From Stentor coeruleus (Eukaryota > Ciliophora > Heterotrichea > Heterotrichida > Stentoridae): a stretch of 31,310 nt of DNA. The notes beneath the pieces were generated by a model that did no database searches, was not told the origin of the DNA, and saw nothing but the letters and a program-made list of their open reading frames with translations. How positions within the stretch are numbered: the first letter of the stretch is position 1; every line of letters begins with the position of its first letter. Positions 8,692-16,483 of this stretch are shown here, piece by piece. The position numbers and the translations under genes are program-made. The stretch is from positions 1 to 31,310 of the forward strand of contig MPUH01000864.1 of the NCBI GenBank assembly GCA_001970955.1. Reading direction: 5' to 3'.

Positions 8692-9811
8692 TATATTATT
8701 TAAAAGCTAATACATGGGATAAATTTAATAATATTTAAAGAAAATTCTAGATACTTCATTTGATAATATATTTTTTTACACAATAAATCTCCCTTAAGAA
8801 TGAACATTTTTCACAAGAAGGACTTATATGATTGTGCTTGGATATAAAAACGGTTAAAACTAAGCTTTATAATCATAAAAAATGTGAAATTCGTTCAGAT
8901 TGAAAATTTATAAAATATTTTCTAAAATTAAAACTAGAATTTTAGGAGATATTCTTATTAGAAAATGCTATACTTTGAATAATAGTACAATAATTATTAC
9001 GATATACTGATTTAGATATGATGCCAGGATTTACGAATGAAATGCAATTGCTTGATAAACAAATTATTCTTAAGCCAAAAATTAGAATTTTAGCTTACTT
9101 AAATAATAAAATTTCAAAATTAATAGATATCGNAGATATGATGCCAGGATTTACGAATGAAATGCAATTGCTTGATAAACAAATTATTCTTAAGCCAGAA
9201 ATTAGAATTTTAGCTTACTTAAATAATAAAATTTCAAAATTAATAGATATCACCTAGGAGTTAAGAAAAAATAGCTTTGATAAGCAAATTTTTTGCTTTG
9301 ATAAGCCATTATAATTTTTTATTTAGCTCGCAACGATATAAAATATTTAATAAGCTATATGAAATCAGTAAAAGTTAAGTATGAATTATCTAAAGTACCG
9401 TATAGGAAACCAAAACATTAGTAGTTCTAAAAGCTATTTGGCATTTAATACACAATTTTCTAAATCATTTATAAAAGATTGAATTAAAGTATTAATTTCA
9501 AGTTGTAAACTATACTAATAAATAATATATTAGATAAAGCATATTAAGCAATAATAAAACAATATAAAGTAATTTTATAAAAACTAATTTATACTCACCC
9601 AAAAAATCAAAACTATTATGCAATGTTTCATAAAATCTATTTCAAAAAAATTATTATCCTAGCATTCTTAATAAGATTCTATATTTTCAAAAGCTTTGCA
9701 TGGTATTTTCTGGTTTCAATTCAAAATATAGCTTATCCAAACACTTAATACTTGATTGGCAATCACAAAACCCATAACCCTAATGATCACAATTTTTATT
9801 AGTTAATCGAT
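8692..9811. other. AT-rich intergenic region with one short open frame
   Basis: About 1.1 kb with no convincing gene. A short plus-strand frame (about 8994-9257) encodes LDMMPGFTNEMQLLDKQ and LNNKISKLIDI twice, but only because the segment is repeated around the single n at 9133. Collapsed to one copy it is about 50 codons, with no recognisable family and a stop just upstream. The rest is low-complexity A/T sequence. Confidence 0.5.
9014..9251. repeat. 118-bp direct repeat around a single n (contig join)
   Basis: Positions 9014-9131 and 9134-9251 are the same apart from one base (ccaaaaatt versus ccagaaatt). They are separated by g and n (9132-9133), and the period is 120. The last bases of the first copy deviate (atcg versus atca), as at an error-prone contig end. 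Best read as an unmerged overlap. Confidence 0.88.
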
Positions 9812-11122
9812 CTAAGAATGAGACTTAGAATACATAGATGTCCAATTAGCCTTGTTAATGCCAAAGACAATATTTGTGTCTTTATTATGATTAACAACCA
9901 CATTTTTCTCTCCCACTTCTGGAGCACTAAAGTCCTTCTGAAAATTAGACAAAAACTCATTTTGATCATTCCCTAAAGAAAAATGCACCTGCTTTATCTC
10001 CTCTAATTGGCTTTGTTCAAGTCTTGAAGGCATGCCTTTGCTTTTCCCATATCCAGAATACACAGTTTCAAACTTTGCCTTATATCCACCAAGGTAAACT
10101 TGGTTATCCTTTCTAACTGGTCTATTAACAGGACTAAGGCTTTCAGTTTTTTTATAGCTTTCTTGGGCTAGGCTTTTGATTTCTTCTTCATGGAACCCTA
10201 ATTGAAAATTTGTATAAGGGTTGCTGTTTTTAATTTTATTAGTTGGGTTAAGGTCTTTTTCATCGAAATGCTGTTTATATGAAGACTCCCATTTTGGAGT
10301 TGAGTTGCCGAGAAAAACATTGTTAGCTTTTATGGCTTCTGGGCGGAATTGAGAAAAATATTTTACCTGCTCGCCTCTATAAGAGTCTGCTGATGTAGCT
10401 AAAGGTATTTGCTTCTCAGTTCCTAGTAAAACATTATCTTTTTTCACAGGGATAAACAATGGATCTTTGTTAGAAACAGCATCAAATCGGTCTTTGCTAT
10501 TGAATTTATCTTGTTTTTCAGTTTGGATTTTAGGTTTATAGCTTCCTAATTTTATATTGTCATGGAAATCTTGGTGGACTTGTTTTGCAGGATTTGCTTC
10601 AAAAAATTTATAATCCTGGCTTGTTGAAAGATAGTCGTTGGCCCAGTTTCCAAGGTTGAAATGGCAATTTCTATGCTGCTCTGAGACTTTAGAAATTTGA
10701 TTTTCTGATTTTTCTGTGGTTTTATGCGTGTAGTCAGACTGGACTATAGATATTTTTTTCTGTTTGTTGTCGCCGAAGTATATACTTTGTGTGGGCGTAT
10801 GGGAAAATCTTATTGTTTCGGGCTGAATTGGCCGTTCAAAGCTTTTAGACGCTGTAGTTTCATATGGACCTGAGTGGCTGCCTAAAACAAAGCTTTGGCT
10901 TTTGATTTCTTTGTAACCTTGTTTTGTAGGCTGAGCTGAGAACGAATATTCTTTATAGTTATGTGAAGCTTCAGTTGAGTGGTTGACTTTGTTGGAACCG
11001 AGGATGAATTGAGTTTTTCGGTTGATTCTTGAGAAAGTCTTATAGTCTGGTGGGTTAGAAGGAGGGTTTTGGACTTTGTAGACTACTGGCACAGTTTTTT
11101 CTCCTGGAGTTAGGATGTTCAT
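9812..11122 (-). CDS. Eleven-repeat protein, possibly microtubule- or axoneme-associated
   Basis: A 436-residue, Lys/Ser/Asn/Gln-rich protein without membrane segments, built almost entirely of eleven degenerate repeats of 35-41 residues. Each holds hydrophobic-x-hydrophobic-Gly, for example TQFILGSNK, QSFVLGSHS, NVLLGTEK, NVFLGNSTPKWESSYK, QVYLGGYKAKFETVYSGY and NIVFGINKANWTSMYSK. The glycines fall at residues 42, 81, 117, 158, 193, 234, 272, 309, 345, 384 and 421. An aromatic-rich tail (T/S..Y..F) follows 8-14 residues later. This sparse, regular, extended design is like several ciliary microtubule-binding or inner-lumen proteins (SAXO4/PPP1R32-type). That resemblance is only by pattern and no named family is assigned. 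It shares a 443-bp upstream region with the divergent thioredoxin-fold gene. Confidence 0.82.
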   Translation of the reverse strand: MNILTPGEKTVPVVYKVQNPPSNPPDYKTFSRINRKTQFILGSNKVNHSTEASHNYKEYSFSAQPTKQGYKEIKSQSFVLGSHSGPYETTASKSFERPIQPETIRFSHTPTQSIYFGDNKQKKISIVQSDYTHKTTEKSENQISKVSEQHRNCHFNLGNWANDYLSTSQDYKFFEANPAKQVHQDFHDNIKLGSYKPKIQTEKQDKFNSKDRFDAVSNKDPLFIPVKKDNVLLGTEKQIPLATSADSYRGEQVKYFSQFRPEAIKANNVFLGNSTPKWESSYKQHFDEKDLNPTNKIKNSNPYTNFQLGFHEEEIKSLAQESYKKTESLSPVNRPVRKDNQVYLGGYKAKFETVYSGYGKSKGMPSRLEQSQLEEIKQVHFSLGNDQNEFLSNFQKDFSAPEVGEKNVVVNHNKDTNIVFGINKANWTSMYSKSHS

Positions 11123-11565
11123 TTAATATTAAGGTAGATAAAAGCTAGAATTAATGGTTTAAGAAAAGAGTGATGTAGAGGGGAAGAACTTATCTTTATA
11201 TTTCGAAATAATGACAATATTATGAGTAATAGGTGCTTTTATTCGAGTAATTATAAGATGCTAATAATAGATGGGAAAAATCATGAAGTAAATGATGATT
11301 TTATCCTGGGCTTTATGATAGTTATAATATGAAATAGTTTTATTGGATTAAAAATTTATAAACAAACTATATTTTGTGCGTCTAATTTTATTGCTATTAA
11401 TTACCTGATAGATAATCACCTATATAAATTCATATAAAATCCCTATAAAATATATCACAGTGTAATTTATCAGTTTTCTTGTGATAAAAAAAATAAATCC
11501 CAAAAGTTTAATAATCTCAAAAATCACTAAACACCCATCAATCAAATTAGAAATGCCATAATCAA
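11123..11565. promoter_or_regulatory. Divergent intergenic region, presumed bidirectional promoter
   Basis: 443 bp between the start codons of two divergently transcribed genes. It must hold the 5' control elements of both. I see A/T-rich blocks (for example 11400-11480) but no motif I can name. Confidence 0.4.
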
Positions 11566-12313
11566 ATGAAAAAAGTTAGTATTGTCGAAGCCTATGTGAG
11601 TTTTAAAAGCTGGGTACACACAAAGTTCATAAAAAATTCACTAATGATCCAAACCCTATCTAACATTTTCTCTCGTGTAAAGCAAACTCCTCATTCAACC
11701 TACCACTTTACACCAATAAAAGTGACAAAAGGCTTAATTGGTTTCATCCCAGTAGGTCTTTTTGCTTATTATCTTGGTTATTCAACAGCTAACACAGTAA
11801 AATTCTACGAGTTTACTAAATACTTTACAAGTGAAGATGAAATTTTCAGCATTTTAGATTCAGGCAAACCTGTCATGACTTTTATGTACCTACCTGGAGA
11901 AGTATTTTCTGAAGTTACCCATCATCATTTCCATAAAACTGCTCATGAATATTATCAGTATAAGTTAAACAGGTCTTGTGGACTTTATAAAAGTCAATTG
12001 TGCGGAGCATAGTGCTTATTGCCGATCACGGAAAATCAAGCATTTCCCTTCTATTGAAATATATATACCTGCACCAAGAGCTGATGCTTCCGAAAGTGAA
12101 AAGCTGAAATTTAGGCTGTTGAAAGGACCAGCTAATTATGCTGTGTCACCTTTCAGATCGGATTTTTCATATACTGGTATGAAAGGGGCTTTGCAGGAAA
12201 TTGGACTTATCCCTGGAGTCGACCCTTTTCGGGAGACAAAACAAAGACTACAGAGTGAGTTTGAAGAAGCTTATTTTCAGCAGATGGGAATTAGTAAGAT
12301 TAAAGAGCAATAA
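11566..12313 (+). CDS. Membrane-anchored thioredoxin-fold protein, needs a +1 frame change
   Basis: The first frame (11566-12012) has a basic N-terminus, one membrane segment (GLIGFIPVGLFAYYLGY, residues 56-72) and the first half of a thioredoxin-like fold (KPVMTFMYLPGEVFSEV). The second half continues in the +1 frame to 12313 (VDFIKVNCAEHSAYC, then KHFPSIEIYIP with the cis-Pro loop). The active-site CxxC is absent, so redox catalysis is unlikely. A 15-nt GT..AG sequence, GTATAAGTTAAACAG (11958-11972), sits at the junction. It fits the heterotrich intron size, but removing 15 bases does not change frame, so one extra base remains. Options are a sequence error in the AGG at 11971-11973, an unusual 16-nt intron, or a recent frameshift. 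The gene ends 36 bp from the convergent GATD1 gene. Confidence 0.72.
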
Positions 12314-12349
12314 GTTATTTTTCATATAATTGATTTTTGTATAAATCCT

Positions 12350-13054
12350 TTAATTCCTATCGCTTAGCAAATACCCAAAAGTATTGCAAGCAATCTTCAT
12401 ACTATTATCATCCTGCACAGTGATAATATTCTTCTCCACAACCATCAAATCCGTTGCTTTATCACTCCAACAAAACAGCCCACCCATTTCCCTAACCTTA
12501 TCCTCAATCAAAAACGGTAAATTAGAGAATTTTTCCTCACAACTTTGTTGCACTAAGCTCACTGATGTGACATTATTCCCATTAAATATCCAGTTATGGT
12601 TAACATCCTTACAATCAAAACTCGCCACAAGCCCATACCCAGAAAAAATTGCGCCTTTACAATCCATTAACACTTGTTTAACCATATAACTAACCCTACT
12701 CATATTCCCTTGCCCTCTAAAACTCCCAATCAAACCAGGCATACTAGGAACAATAAGCCCTCTATATTCCCCACCTTTAAGATTTTCTAGATTTGTAGGT
12801 GAAGCTATTTTGCCTAAGTAAGTTCTATAGAATTCTTTAGCTTCTTCAGTATTTATGTCTTGGTCTACTAGAGCTTTTTCACCATCTGTTGATCCAATTT
12901 CCCAATCTATTGCAAATCTTGTTAGGGTTTTGTGGATAGTTAGAAGGGTACTTAGTTTGAGTCCACCTTTATCAAAGAACTCGGAAAATTCGGAATTGTA
13001 AGGGATGGAGAGGATCAAAATTGGACCATCATCAGAGACATTTTTGTTCATCAT
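12350..13054 (-). CDS. GATD1: GATD1-like class I glutamine amidotransferase-fold protein (DJ-1/PfpI superfamily)
   Basis: A 234-residue protein that follows human GATD1 (PDDC1) along its length. It has ASPTNLENLKGGEYRGLIVP followed by SMPGLI, the elbow region KGAIFSGYGLVAS, NWIFNGNNVTSVS, LPFLIEDKVREMGGLF, and KATDLMVVEKNIITVQDDNS. The fold is that of DJ-1/PfpI and class I amidotransferases. The catalytic nucleophile Cys at the elbow is replaced (SGYG), as GATD1 also lacks a standard triad, so enzyme activity is doubtful. GATD1's biochemical role is not established. The first Met is followed at once by a second, so the start could be either. It is the last of five head-to-tail minus-strand genes, 104 bp after the RALGAPB homologue. 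Confidence 0.85.
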   Translation of the reverse strand: MMNKNVSDDGPILILSIPYNSEFSEFFDKGGLKLSTLLTIHKTLTRFAIDWEIGSTDGEKALVDQDINTEEAKEFYRTYLGKIASPTNLENLKGGEYRGLIVPSMPGLIGSFRGQGNMSRVSYMVKQVLMDCKGAIFSGYGLVASFDCKDVNHNWIFNGNNVTSVSLVQQSCEEKFSNLPFLIEDKVREMGGLFCWSDKATDLMVVEKNIITVQDDNSMKIACNTFGYLLSDRN

Positions 13055-13158
13055 TTTATTAGAAAAAAATATTATTCTGGGCTTACGATGGGATTTCTAA
13101 AGAAAACTAGGCTTTTACTGGGAAAATTATTATAAGCTAGTTTTTATAAAGATTGCTA

Positions 13159-16100
13159 TTAATTAAATGCGTAATCAAGTAAAGAGTTCAGACGACTGGA
13201 AACCAGGTCTTCGCTTTTGCTTATAAATTCAGTCTGTTCTAGTAAATCTTGTCGGTTTTTATGAGATGTTACGCTTTCAAGAGAATTTTCAGATATGTTG
13301 ATCACTGTGTACAAAAGAAGTTTTCCTAGTAAGTCTATGGGTAAGACCATACTATCACAAAGTGGGCCTGGCCTTTCTCTTTTTGGATAGAAATTGGTCC
13401 TAATCATTTTATCATTAAGGGGAGTGAAAATAATACAGTCTTTATGCTCAAGTTCAGGAGTTCTTAGAATGCTTGGAACAAAAGGACAAAATTTATCTTC
13501 TAGTCTTTCATTCCACAAAACCACCACTGACCAATCAGCAACAACATCTTGTAAATGAAGTTCGCCATTCCCCAAACTTGGCACAATAGCCACAACTTCA
13601 TGAGCAGTATCAGCAAAATAAATCAAACTCTTATACTTTTCTAAATGCATATGCAAATGAGACAAAAACCCCAAATCCTTGCTCTCTTCATCTATCTTAA
13701 CACCCAACTGCGATATCAAATATTTAAATTCCTGTGAATAATAATCATCATTAGACATGTAATCATTACTTGTAGAAGAACTTAAGCTCATAATAGAAAA
13801 AAAGTAAGTCCCTTTCTCTGAAAACTGGTCAAGTTCAGAAACTTTCTTCATAGCAGTATCTGGGTCAATCTCTGTAATATTTAATAGCATATCATAGTCT
13901 AAAAGTCCAAAATGCGCTAATAAAAGCCTTGGGGTTTCATTCTGCAGTACTCTTAAAGTCTTAGGCCTAGCTTTTTTTCTCCTTTCCGGCTTGGAAGGCA
14001 CATAAACTTTTTGCTTTTCTTGAAGTTTTGAAAGTTGATCCAGAGCTGAAGCTTCACTTTCTGTCAACCCAAAGTCCACAGTTTTTTCTTCGACATATGT
14101 GGTTTGCTTTTCAATTTTTATAGTTTCCAAAGAAAACTCAGATATTTTTTTTGTACTTTGCTCAGAGTAGATTACTCGAGTTTTCCATATAGAGCGGCCT
14201 ATGCTGTTTCTTAGAAGGACATAAACTTTGTCATCTTTTCCATACATAGTTGCTAAGGTATTATTGAAAACTAGAAAATGTTTTGGGTTTTTAAATTGAG
14301 TACTCATAAACCCACGGGGCATTTCTATTTCATTCATTGGACAGAGTTTGATTTGTGGATTTGAAAGACCAATTTTACTCATAATAAGTTCTTCTAAATA
14401 TAGTGATATACCATTAAGACCGTCTTGTAACTGAGTGCAAGATAAAACTTCGAGTAAAACTTGTCTTAAATTTGTGTCACAAAGAATTAATGGGTAACAA
14501 AATAACCATTTTTTTACACATACCAGCAAGTACGTGATGATTTTCACTGGATTTTTCGGGAGCTTTTTTTTAATATATAAGCATATTTTATATACAACCT
14601 TGCCTGCCTGATTGCTTAATAAGGGATATTGAGATACTATTAGAAAAGGTAAAGTTGAAATAACACATATTAAATTCATGTACATTTTTTCATCTGATAT
14701 ATTCTTCAATCTATTTGTCAAAGCAATCATAACCACCTGGACAAACTCTGTCTGTCCTTGTAAAGTCCCTAAAAACCCAGCTACAATCCAAACTGCTTTA
14801 GAAAAATTTTCAGGATCATTTTCATTCTGCACTGAGTCAAGCAAAAGGTCTTGAAGTATTTTAACCACTTCACTTTTGCCAAGATAAGTAGTACAGCATG
14901 CAAACGATAAAATAATATCATAGCAATATCCTCTAAGTTTGCCATCTGATTTTTTATCAAACATCTGCAAAGAAATTGCTTTCAACAAGTAATCTTTGTC
15001 TATCAAAATCCTAATTCCAGGAAGGTTCGCTGCCAAAAGTGCCTTTGAATGTTTGAGTATATTTTTTATAGTGATTTGGCTAACTCCAATTTTAAGCGAG
15101 TTTTGAATAGTCTTATAAAACTTCCCTGCATACTCAGGATCGACAGGGCCAAGGTCAGAGCTAAAAATTCTACATAGAGCAGCAATAGCTTTAGCTCGGC
15201 CTTTTTCGCAGTATATAAAATCGCAGTTCGCATATGAAAAAAGCCAATTGCCGAATATTCCTAATATCGAATTAACTCTTGGAGTTGGAACACGGCATTT
15301 ACCATCTTCATATCTGCATTGAATGTCAGAAAAATCGTCAATAAGCTTGTTTAGTTGAGAATGGCCACTGTGGTAGTATTCAAAGGAAGTTTTACCTTTA
15401 GAGTTCCGGGATTGGGCAAAAATCAAGAATTCATCAGTCAAAGATGAAAATGCTCGGACTAGTTCTGTGCAGATTTCACTATCAGTCGGATATTTTGAAA
15501 GAGTATTTTTGCTTATGAGCATTAAGAAGTTATACCAAAAATAGATGATTTGCTCTTGACTAGTATCAAAAGCTACAGCTTCAGCTTCAATATCGAATGG
15601 CTTCTGCAGTGAACGGAAGAATATTTTTAGCTTGGATTTTTCTGTGCCGTAGACCATTGAGATAACTGACGTAGTTAAGCCAGAGATAAATGAGCTCCAA
15701 TGATATATAACCCATATGTTGTTTATCCAATTAGATATATGCTTTGATAACTCTTCCCAAAGGACAACTTCACGAGTATTGGATCTAAACCAGATTTCAA
15801 ACAGCATTTTAAACAATAGTGGGGCAATCTCTTTCGCTAAAATTGTATTATTTTTCAGCAAGCCTGATGACATTAAAAGGTAAATTTTCAGCAAATGGTG
15901 CCAAGTTTCTTTAGAAAGGTACTTTCTTCTCGATAAATCTTTAATCGTTATCAGAACATCTTTGCAAAGTTCTGCATGCTTATGCAAATCTCCTCCACGC
16001 TCTAAAAACAAAAGACTAAAATGACTGATGATCTCCTGTTGATAAAAAGATTCTCTTTCTTCTATACAAACAGGTCTTTGCTCACCTGTTAAGTCTAACC

Positions 16101-16422
16101 AATTACGATAGATTTCTATTGCTTGGGAAATTATTGGATGCTGTTCGATAGGAAGCGAAAAAGCATAGCCTATGCATTCCATTGCCCATATTACATGAGA
16201 ATGTGTTGGGAAATTCATTTTGTCCTTCTTTCTGACTGCAGAGACTATATGCCTAGTTATTTCGGTTTTAGGGCCAAGCTCTGAACACACGTAATTCAAA
16301 ATATTCGTCTCTTTTCTGCCTTGTATATATTGTTCAGGAGGCTTAGAGAAATCTTCTAAAGCAAAATGGCTTAAATACATTTTTACATATAAAACAAATG
16401 GATAAATTTGATAGGAATTCAC
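13159..16422 (-). CDS. RALGAPB: RalGAP complex beta subunit homologue
   Basis: A 1087-residue helical-repeat protein with a C-terminal Rap/Ral-GAP-like domain. Landmarks matching RALGAPB are PRVNSILGIFGNWLF (about residue 380), GRAKAIAALCRIFSS, VYVLLRNSIGRSIWKTR (about 725), LLLAHFGLLDYDML (about 835) and the C-terminal fold from FKYLISQLGV to about 1040. In animals the beta subunit pairs with a catalytic alpha subunit to turn off Ral GTPases and is needed for activity. In the GAP-like domain, the place where catalytic subunits carry the Asn thumb (GND) reads QDVVADWSVVVLWNE, with no Asn. This fits the non-catalytic beta type. It is shorter than the ~1490-residue human protein because low-complexity inserts are missing. 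A catalytic partner should be elsewhere in the genome. Confidence 0.88.
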   Translation of the reverse strand: MNSYQIYPFVLYVKMYLSHFALEDFSKPPEQYIQGRKETNILNYVCSELGPKTEITRHIVSAVRKKDKMNFPTHSHVIWAMECIGYAFSLPIEQHPIISQAIEIYRNWLDLTGEQRPVCIEERESFYQQEIISHFSLLFLERGGDLHKHAELCKDVLITIKDLSRRKYLSKETWHHLLKIYLLMSSGLLKNNTILAKEIAPLLFKMLFEIWFRSNTREVVLWEELSKHISNWINNIWVIYHWSSFISGLTTSVISMVYGTEKSKLKIFFRSLQKPFDIEAEAVAFDTSQEQIIYFWYNFLMLISKNTLSKYPTDSEICTELVRAFSSLTDEFLIFAQSRNSKGKTSFEYYHSGHSQLNKLIDDFSDIQCRYEDGKCRVPTPRVNSILGIFGNWLFSYANCDFIYCEKGRAKAIAALCRIFSSDLGPVDPEYAGKFYKTIQNSLKIGVSQITIKNILKHSKALLAANLPGIRILIDKDYLLKAISLQMFDKKSDGKLRGYCYDIILSFACCTTYLGKSEVVKILQDLLLDSVQNENDPENFSKAVWIVAGFLGTLQGQTEFVQVVMIALTNRLKNISDEKMYMNLICVISTLPFLIVSQYPLLSNQAGKVVYKICLYIKKKLPKNPVKIITYLLVCVKKWLFCYPLILCDTNLRQVLLEVLSCTQLQDGLNGISLYLEELIMSKIGLSNPQIKLCPMNEIEMPRGFMSTQFKNPKHFLVFNNTLATMYGKDDKVYVLLRNSIGRSIWKTRVIYSEQSTKKISEFSLETIKIEKQTTYVEEKTVDFGLTESEASALDQLSKLQEKQKVYVPSKPERRKKARPKTLRVLQNETPRLLLAHFGLLDYDMLLNITEIDPDTAMKKVSELDQFSEKGTYFFSIMSLSSSTSNDYMSNDDYYSQEFKYLISQLGVKIDEESKDLGFLSHLHMHLEKYKSLIYFADTAHEVVAIVPSLGNGELHLQDVVADWSVVVLWNERLEDKFCPFVPSILRTPELEHKDCIIFTPLNDKMIRTNFYPKRERPGPLCDSMVLPIDLLGKLLLYTVINISENSLESVTSHKNRQDLLEQTEFISKSEDLVSSRLNSLLDYAFN

Positions 16423-16483
16423 TTACAACATTATTGATACTAAAAAAAATATAGACAAAACTATGAAAACAAGAGTTATAATT

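Noticed and set aside
9018..9257. 79-codon frame with two copies of MMPGFTNEMQLL
   Set aside because: The length comes from the repeat around n at 9133; one copy is about 50 codons with a stop just upstream and no family.
9764..9786. ACCCATAACCCTAA as a possible telomere repeat
   Set aside because: A single imperfect occurrence inside an intergenic region is not a telomere tract.
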